From Tetrahymena thermophila SB210 (lineage: Eukaryota; Ciliophora; Oligohymenophorea; Hymenostomatida; Tetrahymenidae): DNA of 64,000 nt. The number at the start of each line of letters is the position of its first letter. Position 1 is the stretch's first letter. The notes under the pieces are model-generated. The model made no database searches. It was given only the letters and a program-made list of their open reading frames with translations, and was not told where the DNA came from. Of this stretch, positions 12,701 through 25,672 are shown piece by piece. The translations under genes were made by a program, and so were the position numbers. Location of the stretch: positions 682,001-746,000 of the forward strand of contig NW_002476246.1 of assembly GCF_000189635.1 (NCBI RefSeq). The letters run 5' to 3'.

Positions 12701-15239
12701 ATTTATTTATTTATTTTTTAAAGAGAACATTTTGGTTATAAACGCAAATAGTTTATTCTAAATTAAATTTACTATATAGCAGTTATTTAGTAACTTAATC
12801 AATTAACACGAAAAGGACCAAGCGTAACTCAAATCTAAAGAGCTTACAAGCACAATATTCATAGTAATTAACTGTTATATACAATATTATAAGCAAAAAC
12901 ACTATGCTTACAGATTTATTTTCAAATTTAAATGCAAATTAAGTGAAGATAGTAAGCACATTCTAATTAAATTTAAATTTGTTAATAGCCAGTCAGTCAA
13001 CTTGTATGCATGCTTATTAACTAACAATCAAACAGCTTATATTTATCAAATACAAATTTTTCTTTTTGCAAAGATTTTTAAATAAATCTGTAGAACTAAT
13101 TAGTTGCTCCTAAAAAATTAAACTAATTGTCAAAAAGATAGAACAGCCTTTTTTTATCTTTAACAATCTGTAAATTTGTAAGATTATTTCTAAAAAAAAT
13201 AAACAAAAATAGATTTTAAATGTAATATAAATCAAACAGAGAAAAAATGCACATCAATTTATGGTTAAAGCCAATAATCATATTTACCTTTTTTATTTAA
13301 AATCAAGTTTATCAAAAATAATTTTCTTGTTTTTGTTTAAAACCCATACAATTTAATTGACATATCAAACCTTAATAACTTTACTTAAAATATTATCGAA
13401 AATAAATTCATGTAAAGTAATTTATCTATTCTGATAAAAGATTTAAAAATTAAATGTAGAATTGATTGATAGATGGAAGGTTCTATCTGTTTGCTTTTTA
13501 TTTGTTTATTTGTTTTATTTGATTAGAATAAAATATAAATAAATATAGGTTTGAGTTGACACTTATTCAAACTTATTAGTAAAGAGAGTAATAATAGATT
13601 GGAACATATGTTAGCTTGATAGCTATTTAGATAGATTGAATAAGAATATCAAATAACTATCAAAAAAGATACTTCTTTAATTTTAGTTTTGGATTATATT
13701 GATTTGAATTAAAATAGATAGACTATAACAAAACTAGACCTAAATTTTCTGTAAATTTAGCAATTGTGCTGACTTATCCACTTTCAAAAACTAAAAAATA
13801 TCATTTATGTATTAGTAAATGACTGCAATCTCTCCTTTGATATTTATCAGCCATTAATTTAAAATTTAAATGTTTTTCCCCCTTTTAATTTAGAGTTTTA
13901 ATTTGAGAATAATTAGAGTTTTGAATGCAAACGAAGAAAGAATTATAATTATCATTCTTATTAATTGTGTATTTCCTTTACTCAATAATAAAATCATTCG
14001 TGTATGTTTTTACAAGTAAATATATCTAATTATATTTATATTTCTTATTATTATAATAAATAAATAATCTTTGTTTTGTGAGGTAGCTAAGGATTTAATT
14101 AGAATCATACATTCAAATTTGTGAAATTGTAAGCAATCCCAATCAATTCAATTTATTATAAATTTCTTTGCTTACTTAAAAATTTCTAAAAATAAATATC
14201 TTTATCAAACCTGAAGCTTATTGATTGAAGGACATTCAATTTTGATTGATTTTAAATCTTTTTCTCAAAGTTTTAAAAAAATAATATCCTTTTTTTAGTA
14301 ATTAACTTACAAAATATCATATTATCCCTTTTTATCATTTGTTAAGAAATTATCTAAGAAATTCTTACAGATGTTTCTTTGTAATATAGCAATCTTTTAT
14401 CTTTTCGAACAAGGTAAAAAACAAGAAAGAAACAACAAACTCCCCAATACAATTTAAAATTTCACCTTTAAATTCTTTGATTTCCAAACCAACATACCAA
14501 GAAGGCTATTTTGGCTAACAAGATGCATGCTTATTTTATTTTAAGTATTTGAGTTTTATGACCTTACATATACAATCGAGAATTATGTAAATAATGTGGA
14601 AAATTCTAAAAATCATAAAAAAATATAAATATTTAGTAAAGCATAAAAAAATCGCATTTTTATGCAAATTACATACAGATTTTAATCTTAAAATAAATTG
14701 GGAAAAGAAAAAAATAAATAAATTAAAAGAAAAATTTTACACAAGACACAAACCCATTCAATTAATTTATTAATTTAATAAAAAAAGTGTATTGAATTTC
14801 GAAATGTATAAATAAATACAAAGAAAGAAGTAAATATACTTTCATTCAATGATAATTAATTAATAATAATTGATAAATAAAAAAAATCAATAAGGCTAGA
14901 CAGACCGACAGAGATAGATAGATAAACAGTAAATAACAAAGGAAATCGATTAATTATAAAAAGAAAGTGGGAAATTAATATAATTAATAAATATTAAAAT
15001 CATAAAAATTTCCTAGAATAAACTCACAAAAAAAGAGAAAGCAAAGGTAATCAATAATAACAAAAAATATATACATACATACAGCTACTCCTAAGCATTG
15101 AAATTAAAGCAGATTATTAATCAATCAAGGAATAATAATAAAAGCAAACATATAGTTGAAATACAAATAAAAACCATAGTAAACAAACCTCAAATATATT
15201 GTACTAAACAATTAATATTTATAGCGAAGACAGACTGAA
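9753..15239. other. 5.5 kb AT-rich gene-poor region
   Basis: I found no frame on either strand with convincing protein character. There are simple tracts such as ACAAT repeats near 11553, TTTA/ATTA runs near 11140-11170, and scattered A/T homopolymers. The last few hundred bases before 15240 are A-rich, as usual upstream of genes here. It may hold untranslated regions or noncoding transcripts that cannot be recognised by eye. Confidence 0.55.
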
Positions 15240-16248
15240 ATGGGATTTAACAACTCCAAAGTTGTAAGAGTTAGTTTTTCTTTACTTTTCTTATTTCTTA
15301 TAATGAATGAGAGCATCTATCATTATTAATTAATTAATTAAATGCTCTCAAACATTATCGCGTGATTAAACCTAATCTATTTTTTTAAATATAGCTTAGT
15401 CCTTACTTGGAAGATAAAATCATGGGCGTCTTTAAAAAGATTGACACTGACGGCTCAGGCACCATTGATAAAGATGAAACAATAAAATTCTGGTAAATAA
15501 ATAATCATATTTTACTAAGATTTATTTGCTTGATTATCTATCTGCTTTCCTCAGCTATTTTTACTAAAAATTAAAGTTTTTTTGAAAGGTCCAAATACTA
15601 ACAAATTCAAATTAACAATTTTCAATTATTTTTTGCTGCATTTAACTACAAAGAAACAAAGTAAGTAAGTAAGCAAAACAATCAGCAAACAAATAAATAA
15701 TTATGCAAAAAGATAAAAAAATATATTGTTTAATACATCTAACAAAGAAAGCAAGCAGCACATTTAAAAATAGAATTGAAAAAAAATTAGAAAATTGATA
15801 AAAAAATATTTATTTTTCATAGATTGTTTGGTTATTAATTAATTCACTAATTTACTAATTTAACAAGCAAATCCCTTCTTTAAAAAAGAAATCGAACCAA
15901 TCAATTAATTATTTCATCTATTTTTTAAAATCAATTATAGGAAATCCAATTTTGCTAAAGTTAATACCGAAGAATTATTCAAGGCAGTCGACCTCGATAA
16001 CAACGGTACCATCTCACAAGATGAGTGGCTTGAGTTCTGGTAAGAAGTGAAGAGAGTTGGACATTCTGAATAAGAAATCGAAGACGAAGTAATAATCAAT
16101 TATTTATCAATATTTTTATAATTTTTTTCTTATTAATTAAATACTAAATTATTTTTATAATCAATTATAGCTTGAGAATTTATTGGAAGGTTTCTCATGG
16201 GTTAGTTTCAATAATGTAGAAGATGCTTCTAGACGTTGCCACAAATGA
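15240..16248 (+). CDS. Two-EF-hand calcium-binding protein with myristoylation motif, 115 aa
   Basis: Four exons: 15240-15263, 15395-15492, 15941-16088 and 16171-16248, all with GT-AG introns; TGA at 16246-16248. Two canonical 12-residue EF loops are present, DTDGSGTIDKDE in exon 2 and DLDNNGTISQDE in exon 3, each with Asp at 1 and 3, Gly at 6 and Glu at 12, so both should bind calcium. The N-terminus MGFNNSK has Gly2 and Ser6, fitting an N-myristoylation site and suggesting a membrane-attached calcium sensor. The C-terminal tail is acidic, then ends in Arg/Cys/His/Lys. The pair of hands plus the lipidation motif suggests a calcium switch; the partner is unknown. Confidence 0.88.
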
Positions 16249-16480
16249 AAAATACAAAATTTATGAAATAAAATAAATAACTCAATTGACAAACCTGATA
16301 ACTAACTAACAAATAATTAAAAAATATAATAATAATAACAATAAATAAATAATTCTAATTATTTAAAATAACTCATAAACAATTTAAAATCTAACTAGTT
16401 ATATATCAATCAACGGACAAATGTTCTCTTTCAATCTATCATTCATGCTCTCAATCACAAAACCAAATCTATTCTTTTCT

Positions 16481-16500
16481 AATCCAATCCAATCCAATCT
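16481..16500. repeat. Short AATCC tandem repeat
   Basis: Four copies of AATCC (the last imperfect), downstream of the EF-hand gene. Nothing else is seen in the 355 bases between that gene's stop and 16603. Confidence 0.6.
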
Positions 16501-16603
16501 AACCTAACATACATACATAATTACAAATCTTTTTAAGAAATCAAAATTTTAAATCAAATCCTACCTTCAAACCAACCAAACTACTAACTAACAAACAAGG
16601 AAA

Positions 16604-17014
16604 TCAAAATTCACTCAAAATCTAATTAAACTGCTACAAACAAAAAGCCCTACTAAAAATAAACCCTTTTTCAATTTTTAATAAAAAGCATGAATTTTAT
16701 AAATGCCATTTCAGCTAAATTTCAGTAATAAATTTTAGGAATATTAATAAAAAAAGAGAATAATCTACAAAATTAAGGATTAAGAATATATTAAAATGCT
16801 TTTTCGATATTAGATGCATTAATTCGAAAGTATTTATTGCTAATATAAGCAAAAAGATAGATAAAACTAGTTTTAATATTGATATAAAGATGGAAATGGC
16901 CAGTTTATCTGCATTTATTTGAAAAGGAGTAGACAGATAGGTTATAGACAGATTGAAACAAAGAAAACAATATAAAATAAAAAAACATAAACAACACAAA
17001 TTTATATAAGCCAT
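16604..17014 (-). CDS. Candidate hydrophobic protein (136 aa), doubtful
   Basis: The frame starts at ATG 17014 and reaches TGA at 16604-16606. The first 99 codons lack any TAA or TAG, unusual for chance. Three hydrophobic stretches follow a Cys-rich start (about residues 5-25, 40-62 and 72-95), then a polar tail begins after FLKFITEI. No family is recognised. It lies tail-to-tail with the EF-hand gene. T-rich strand composition could produce such a frame without selection. Confidence 0.3.
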
Positions 17015-20000
17015 AAAAGTAATAATTTATTCACTGTGTGAACCAATAACTCACTAATTAACTAACTAAAATAAATTAATAAAAAAGATCTCATCATGGA
17101 TAAATAAATAAATATTATACTAAACTGAATAACTAACTAATTAAATAATAACACTTTTATTATACCTGTAAACAATTTGTAATTGATGTTATTTATTTAT
17201 CAATTTACTTTCATCTTGTAAATAAATAGAATATATATAATTTGCATAACATCCCAAACTAAATCTTTCTTTAAATAACTATGCAAAATAAACGATTAAG
17301 ATCTTCAAATAGTTCTAATTATAATTCATTTAATTTCGCCTTTAATTTTCTTTACTTAATCTACACTGAAATTTGTTCTAGGCATATCAGTCTAGAACTA
17401 GCGCTTTAGAAAAAACAGAAAATAAATTAAATATTTTAAAACTATTACTAATAAGATAAAGAAAATACTAATAGTCTCTTCTACTGATAATTTTTTTATT
17501 TTAAAGAGAAAAATTAGTTCTTAAAAATAAGAATTAATAGTTCTTTTTTTTCCAACAAAATAGCAATAGACTTAATTCTCATAACAAGTTTTTTTTGTAA
17601 TTAAATCTTATTTAATATGAAAAGTTCTGAATTATCTTTTTCAAATTTTATTATATAAAAAAGTAAAATAACAGAAAGTTTTTATTAATTCTTCTTTTTT
17701 TTTGGCTAATTGATTTATTTATTTATTTGCACCTAAAAATTAATCAAAAAATACTGCTTGAAAATATAATCTGTCTTTTTTATAATTTTAATACAAGTAG
17801 AAAAATGAGATATGAAATAAATTTCTATTTTTTCAATAATTGATTAGTTCAAGAATAGATAATAATATTTATTGTTAGTAATTTATTTTGGCTCTTTAAT
17901 TTAATGTCAGATTAAACATTTTCTTAAGATTATAGCAAGTTATTCAATCAAAACATTTTCTAAAGACGTTTGCAAATTATCTAATCAGTAAATTTTTATT
18001 ATAAAATACTGAAGACTTCACATCTTAACTTCATTCCTATTTTCTTTTGAAAATTAACAAATTTGGATTCATTAAATAATCATTTAAAAGTCAATCTTAA
18101 CAAATATAATAATAAAACTCCAATTAATAACAAAACAGTAGTTAACTAATTTTTTATCTAATTAAAAGCATGGAATATTAAGTAAATATAAAGCTCTATA
18201 TTTAATCAATAAGCTATTAAAAAAAAACTTATCAAAACTAACTTGGTTACTTAATTTATCAATTTATATTTACTTGAAATTAATTAAGCAAAAAATTATC
18301 TAATATTTTTATGTTATAGAAAAAATTGGTTGAAAATTTAAATTGATTGATTTTATGATTTATTTCCTTAGTTATATCTAGATAGCTAATTTCATCCAAG
18401 CACCTATAAATTTTGATCGAAATATATCAGAAAATTTTTAACATTTATATAGCTAAAATATTTCGTTTTTTTGAAGCATCAAAGTTGTTAAAAATGGTAC
18501 TATCAATCATTAATAAATACTTTTAATTTTAAATAAAAACAATATTTTTGTAAATTGTTGATTTATATATGAATGAAAGAAAAATATTTGACTTTTGTTA
18601 CAACTTAGGGCTGATTAATTTATGGGTTTAAGTGGCCACAAATAATTGACTAACTAGCTAATTAATTATTTTAAGGAAAATATGATTGTATAATTAATAT
18701 TTAAGGTAAAAAACTGTATGCAAAACTAAATTCAAGCTAAGAGTATCATCCAACAAGCAATTTGTTTTGATGTAAAAGGAATAAGTTAAAAATCATCTAG
18801 AGTATCACAATCTAGAAAAATTAATAAAAAATATACCTATAACTAAAATTACATAAAATATTTCATTTTTGAGAGTTATTTTTTAATTACATATCTAGAT
18901 AGAAAGTTTATATCTAATTTTTTCGATTAGTCAAGTAAAATTATTTCTAATAAATAAATTCTCAGCCTATTTTAGCTCTTTTTTCTTTTGATATTTCATA
19001 TTTTATAAAAAGTATATTTTTAAAGCAAGACGTGAATTTGTTATTACTGATTTTTTTTATTTAACCATCAGAACAAGAAATTATTAGATAAATGGATAGA
19101 AGAACTAAATTAATTTCTAGTAAGTAATTTGTAATATTTACCTTCTCAATTTTCAAAATTATTCTCTGAAAGCCTGAAATAATTACTATTTTTTTAGCTT
19201 GTTTGCAAGACTTAAAAACGAGGTGTAATAATTATGATACACTAAATGCACATTGCTATTTTTTATAAAGTTCTATTTCAAATTAATATATTAATAAATA
19301 ACAAAGCTCAAAATAAAAAAATTTAATTTTATTCTTTCACTTTTTATTTTAGATTTTTTTATTAGATTTCAAAATACATTAAAATACTATCAAATTACTG
19401 ATTTTAAAATCCAATCTTCATTAATTGTTAACTATTTAAACTATATTTTTATATTTAAATAAATATTAGTAAAACTCAAAGTATTATTAATTATTAATAC
19501 TTTAAACAAACATATTTATAATATTCTCTATAAAATATTTTTAAAATGAATTTAAATAAAAGAAAGCTTTAAAATTAAGGTTATTGAGTTTTAATTTATT
19601 TATTATTTCTTTTGATAATTTATTTTCTGTATTTACAAAATTAATTAATTTTTAAATCAAAGATTTGTTTGAATTTGAATAATTTATTTTTTATATCTAT
19701 CTTCTAAGAATTTAATCATAATTTTTAAAATAAAAATATTTTATCAAATTTTATCTATCTATCTAATGTTTGCAAGCAAAGAATAAGTAAATGAATGTTA
19801 ACTATACTTATATAATTTTAATTATATTTATTTAAATGATTTCGTATTGATTTTGTTATATTTTATATTTAAATTTAATCAATTAAAAGAAAATAAGTTT
19901 ATATTAAAGTGTTGATTTTAATTAATTAAATGGTTATTAAGGAAAATGATATTTTATTTAAATCAATTTATTGATTTTGATTTTAGTTTAAATATAAATT

Positions 20001-20613
20001 TAAAAATAAAATTAAATGATGAAAAAGCTAGTAAACTATTCATTTAAAATGTAAGAAATATAGAATAGTCTTATTTGGTAAGATGGATAATGAATGATAA
20101 ATTAATTAACTCTACTCAAAGTTTTTTTGTGCATATGTAATTCTGAGTAAATTATTAAAACTATATTAATGATAAATGTCAGAAAATAAAGAATTTTAGT
20201 ATTCTGTTTTTGAATTAATTTCATTAATGATAAATTAGCTAGCAATTGCCTATTTATTTATTTTAAGGATTCAAAATAATTTGAATTATTGGAAGCTAAT
20301 GCCTCTAAATTAATAAATAGATATATATATAAATAATAATTAAATTAGTGTTAGATGGATGCTTCATGTAAGATGATAATTTATGGATGATGGATACATG
20401 ATAGTACGTACATTGGTATAACTCAAATTGGACTAAATATGTAATTAATTATCTTCAAATATCAAAACGAAGAAGCATTTATTTATTTATTTAGCTGATT
20501 AAGTTAATGTATAAGTTGAGTATTTTTAGCAAAAAAGTGAATTGAAATATTTAATATCAACTATATGCTATTAATATTCAACAGGCTTAAATTTAAATTA
20601 GACAGATGATCAA
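17015..20613. other. Intergenic, no gene seen
   Basis: AT-rich sequence without convincing frames, tRNA-like sequence or repeats larger than simple TTTA/AATT tracts. It separates the doubtful 136-residue frame from the 3' end of the five-exon gene on the minus strand. Confidence 0.55.
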
Positions 20614-22474
20614 TCAACCAAGAATTTATTGCTTGACGTGTTCTTCGCTAACACCCCATTTTTCATAAGGCTTGTTGTAAGGTCTCTTTGAAATGAAATG
20701 AGCATATTCCAAAAGGGCACTGTTTATTTTTAATAAAATTAAAATCAAAAATATGAAGTTAAACAAATAGATATAGAAATCAGTCTTTTAAGTTGATTTA
20801 AACAAACAAATAAAAAACTAAGTAATTTTTGTAATTGATGAGTGATGATGTTATTTTAAATAAAACAGTATCATCTTATTTTATATTAAATTATAAAAAT
20901 TAACATTAATTTTTAAATTATTTAAGTAAAAAAACAAACATTAAATTAATCAATCAAAATTAAATTAATTACCCTTCTTCTTCAAGTAAGACTCTAGCCT
21001 TGAGCTTCTCAAGTCTGACAAGTTCGGGGTCATAAGCTTCTTCGTTTAATTCGATCATCCTATTTTAAAAATAAGGTTGTAAGCATTTAAGTAATGATAA
21101 TGATTAGCAAGATGAAGATTTAATTATTAATTCATTATTTTATTTTCTTCTCTTTATAAATAAATAAATATATTTTAATAATGAAATCTTTTGTAAACAT
21201 ATTTAACCAATTTAATTAATCAAGGATACTAATAATTACTTTAGGAATTTATTTTATTTTTTAAATTTATTTCATTAATTAAATTAAAATTTAAAATGTT
21301 TTAAAATATCAGTTTTAATTCTCAAATAAAATAATTAATTTTAAGATTCTTTTAAGAAAAAAAATACTTAATTCAAGTATCTAAGATCACTTTTTGTTAA
21401 TATATTTTGTGTAGGCATTTATTTTAACAATAGTTATTTTTGTAAATGTATGGTTTATTTATTTGTTAATTTCTCTCTCTCTTTGTTTATTTATTCATTC
21501 ACTTTTTTTTAGTATTTGTTTAAACTATTTCTTACTTAAGATTCTTGAGGACTTGGATTCTGTCGAGTTGAAGGAGAACATCTTGGGGATCGACTAAGGA
21601 GTCGTGTTGACCGGTAACGTAGTACTTTTTAAGGATTTCAAATTCAGCTCTGTCTTCATCAGGGATCTAAGCTCTAATGACATTAGCCATATTATCGATT
21701 TCTCTCTACATTCTAATTTTGGAATAAAATAGAGTTAGTAAGGTTGAATGAGTAAATAACTTTTTTCAATTGATTAAAATTAAGAGCAATTAAAGCTTTT
21801 GGTTTTAAAACATGCGCATTTATGGTTGTATCTTTGGTATTGTTTTGCTTAATATTATTGCTTATTTTTTATTTATAGCATTTTCAGAAGATATTTATCA
21901 CTACTAAGCACTATTTGAATGAAGCCCATTCTATTTTTTTTGATATGCTTGCAAATTTCATATAAAAATAAATGCAATTTTCCTTTACGATCGAAAGATA
22001 GATAGATAGATTGATCAATCAATACTAAATAAATAAATAATACAATAGCTAACTAACTAACAAACTAACTTAGATCTTTGTGCTCATACATAAGTGAATA
22101 AATCAATTGAGGAAAGAATAAATTTAAATCCTATTTAGATGTAAAATGAATTACTGAGTAACTTAGTCCTTCATGTTGATGGTGGCACGAGAAGGAACAG
22201 ACTAAGAATCGATTTAGTTCAAGTAAGCTAAACTTCTCTTGGCAGCTAAGCTATTTATAATTGTATTTAATAGTTTAATATGATTAAATAAAAGTAATTT
22301 TAGTAAGAAAATATGGCAACTAAGGAAGTAAAATAAAGGCTCTTTTGCAATTAAATAAAATTTAAAGCCCCTATACTCTTATCCCAGTCACCATATTTGC
22401 TATTTTAGCTTTATTAGTCTGTTTTACTTTTAAATCTAGTTGCTAATCTTGAAAACGAAATTTCTGATAGCCAT
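20614..22474 (-). CDS. Unrecognised protein with mitochondrial-type N-terminus, 170 aa
   Basis: Five exons on the minus strand: 22474-22428, 22250-22155, 21712-21536, 21059-20973 and 20719-20614, with phases joining exactly and TGA at 20616-20614. The predicted start MAIRNFVFKISNQIQN is basic, hydroxylated and free of acidic residues, typical of a mitochondrial presequence. The rest is soluble and helical-looking, rich in Glu/Gln/Leu (for example ALLEYAHFISKRPYNKPYEK near the C-terminus). No domain is recognised. Small lineage-restricted proteins of this type are frequent in ciliate respiratory complexes and mitoribosomes, but that role is only inferred. Exon 1 rests on splice fit and presequence character and is the least certain part. 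Confidence 0.75.
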
Positions 22475-23981
22475 TTCCTAAATTAATTAATTTCCCTTTT
22501 TTGTATTATTTTAATTTGCTTTATTATTCTTTGCAAAGATAAACTTCTTCTTATTTCCTTTTATTAAATACTTTTTCTCTTCACAAGCTCAATCAATTAT
22601 TTATTAATATATAAAATAAATAAATAAACAAATAAATCATATAGCTGATTCAAAGAATCTATTTACTATTTTATTAATTTCAATGAAACAAAAAAATTTA
22701 TTGACAAAAAGAAAGATGGCACATAAAAAAAACAATCAAAGATATATAGATAGATAGATTCTTAACTAAATTTATTAAATCTTTAATTTTAAATAAAAAT
22801 AAATAAAAAATCTTAAATTTCTAAACAAATTTAATTCAAAAATTATTTGTTACTCAGATCAAAATTATCAATTATTTTTAAAAATTAATTTTAAAATATT
22901 TTTTATTTTCTTTCGTTATATCAAAATTTAAGAATTATTTTCAAGGTTAAAAAACTTCAAAGTAATTTTTTATAATTTTAATTGAATCAAATTTTAGAAT
23001 TAAAAAATAAAAAAATGAATAGTTTGAATAATGGATGTAAACAATTTCTACATTTTCACCTATTATTCAACAACTAAATTCAAACAAATACGATACAAAA
23101 ATATTAAATACTTTAATTTAAAAATAAAATATTTTTTAATGATAAATATTGTTATCCTCCTCAAATTTATACAAATAATAGCTTATTTTAGCATACAATT
23201 TAAATAATCAATTATTATTACATAGAAAAACTCTAAATTTTAGTTTATAAATATCATTTAAACATAAACAAATAAATATTTTAATTTATAAAAATCTTTT
23301 AATGATGATCAAAGTAATAACTCTTAAATATATATAAAAATAATTAATTAAATTACAAAAACCTATGATAATTTTTAAGAATGATAAAATATTGCTTTAT
23401 CTATTCTTTATATCATAATATTTATTATTTAGGGAAACTGTAAATTTATAATAATTGATTTTGTTTCAATTTTAAACTTTTCTTTCTTAAAATACTATAT
23501 TAATTCTATAATTTATCAATAATTAAAAAATTAATTTAAGTTATTAACAATATTTGTTTCAATTTAAAAATTAATATTTTCAATGAACATAATTCTTTAA
23601 ATTAAATAATAAATTAAAATGTTTACAGCACTTTTGATTTTTATTTAATGTTTAATGAATTATTAACTTTTATTGTTATAAGGAAATAAAATAAATAAAT
23701 ATACAAAATTTGCTTAATTTAAGAAAGTAAAATAATCCAATCAGGTTTTTATGATTTAAAATATTTTAAATGAATAATACGAATAAATAGTATAAAATCT
23801 ACAGCTTATGAATATGATTAATTTATTATTTTTAAAGATAGAGTTAAAAGTGAAGTCTTTGAAATTATTTATCAAGGTTTTGGATAAATTTAAACATATT
23901 AATTATTTTAAGATTTTATTGTTTTTAGTTAATTAAATGAAGGAAGTATTTTTAATTTTTTTCCATTTATTTTGTAATGCT
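22475..23981. other. Intergenic, no gene seen
   Basis: AT-rich spacer between two minus-strand genes, containing the upstream region of the 170-residue gene and the 3' flank of hen1. No coding frame, RNA gene or repeat was recognised. Confidence 0.6.
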
Positions 23982-25672
23982 TCAATAATCAATTGTATCT
24001 TCTAATTCTATTTCCTCTAAAGCCATTTATTGCTAACCAAGTTAAATTTTTTAGGAGAATAAGTTATCTGCAGTGGAAAAACTGCTATAAGTGGTATCTT
24101 TTGTGGAGAAACAATTATCGTTAGAAAAGTAATATTGTTATTATTGCATCTTTACATTTTCAGAATCGCTTTCAAGCTAATCTTCATTTTCTTCATCTTC
24201 CATTTAGGCTTAATAATTGAGAGTGACGAAAGATTCTTGAAAATTGAACTAATTTTCATGTACCAAAAACTCAGAAATATTCTGGATGTAGGTTTTAAGT
24301 TTAAAGTAATCACCTTAAATTTACCAATTACTTGATATTGAATGATTTTGCATTATGCGAGAGAGAGTAGTATAATTTTAGTATGAACCATCTTCGAATT
24401 AATTTTACTTATCAGTAATATGCAGAATATATCTAATTAGAAATAAAAAATATTTAGTCTCAAAAAAGTATTTAAAATCTATTTCTTAATAAATTAAATA
24501 CCTGATACTGTCTACTACTTCTCTTTGAAAATGTTATTCTTTACTCTCAAATGGGTACAGAATTTAACATACTTAACGAATTTCTCCCTCTTGAAGGTTG
24601 CTTTTTTCAGTTAAAAAAATAATAATTAAATAAACTATTTATCAATAATTTTTACAAGAAAGCAAAGTTCAGATACTTCTCTTGTTGGGTATCTTTCTCA
24701 AATACAACTATTTGTGTACAAAAACCGTTCTTAGTTCCTTCTGTTTTATGTTCGCCTACTCCTGTCAACTCTATTACTTTGTATCCTAAACAAATTAAAA
24801 ATAAATAATAAGTTCACTTAACATTTAGTTATCTTCTTGTTTTACCATAATTTTAGCATACTTTTTAGGCCCAAATCTAAAACTAGTTTTAGGACCACTC
24901 AAATTTGTGATCTTTGTCCCTAAACAATACTCCTTATTCTCTAGAAAATAAAAAATAATTCATTAAATTTCCTTTATTAGAATTGTAAGATTTTACTTAA
25001 AGTTAAAATAAACATTAAAATCAGAGTTAGGTGTAGTCACAATCACAAATTGTGGCCTCAAAAAGCCAAACAAATTTTACTCAATAAGAAAAACATCTTC
25101 TACTTATAAGTGCTCAATGAGTTCAACTAATATTACAGCATCGTATTGCTAATCCTTCAAATGTTAAATCTTATTCAAAGCACTGCCTTGGTATAGATTT
25201 ACCACTAGCTAATGGTCTCTCATACTGGCATATTAATTTTATATCAAATCTGGCTTCGCATTCTAAGTTTTATGTTTACTATTTATTTTATAATCGTATT
25301 TAAAATTATTTATACTTGGATTCCTTGAGTCTCAAGCAATTAGCCATCGATATCTAAACCATCCTAAAGAATAAAACTAATTAATCTATTCAAATATTAT
25401 TGAAAAATGATATTTTACTATTTAAGTGAATTACAAACTCCTTGAAAGTCTTTATATGAGCTTGCAAGTATTTGTTCCCATATCCAAAACCTTAATTTAT
25501 TAACAAAATATGAAATCAGGGTTAATAGCAATCTTAATATCAAATGTGTTTTTAATCTTACTCTTTTACAATTCAGAGCCGATAACTTAGTTGCTACATA
25601 TTAGTGCCTTTTTTCCCAAACTTTCATACCAATAGGATCCATAAACACATCTGTTTCATAAGCTTCAATCAT
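23982..25672 (-). CDS. HEN1: Hen1 small-RNA 3'-terminal 2'-O-methyltransferase, 423 aa
   Basis: Eight exons on the minus strand: 25672-25562, 25490-25419, 25363-25316, 25262-24997, 24940-24846, 24785-24656, 24600-24502 and 24432-23982; all phases agree and TGA is at 23984-23982. The N-terminal 235 residues match HEN1: F-M-D-P then KVWEKRHQYV, the SAM motif VLDMGTNTCKLI (Asp40), the acidic GLDID at 63-67, the metal-binding ELIEHL (Glu124, Glu127, His128), VTTPNSDFNVYF, and DHKFEWS with His177 as the fourth ligand. Established knowledge: HEN1 proteins methylate the 2'-OH of the 3' end of Piwi- or miRNA-class small RNAs, and Tetrahymena Hen1 stabilises Piwi-bound scnRNAs used for DNA elimination. 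No plant-type dsRNA-binding or La domains are present. Residues from about 240 to 423 form an extension with acidic and Gln-rich parts. Confidence 0.93.

Noticed and set aside
24135..24335. Plus-strand frame of 66 codons
   Set aside because: It is antisense to the last exon of hen1, which shows clear family conservation in its own frame upstream.
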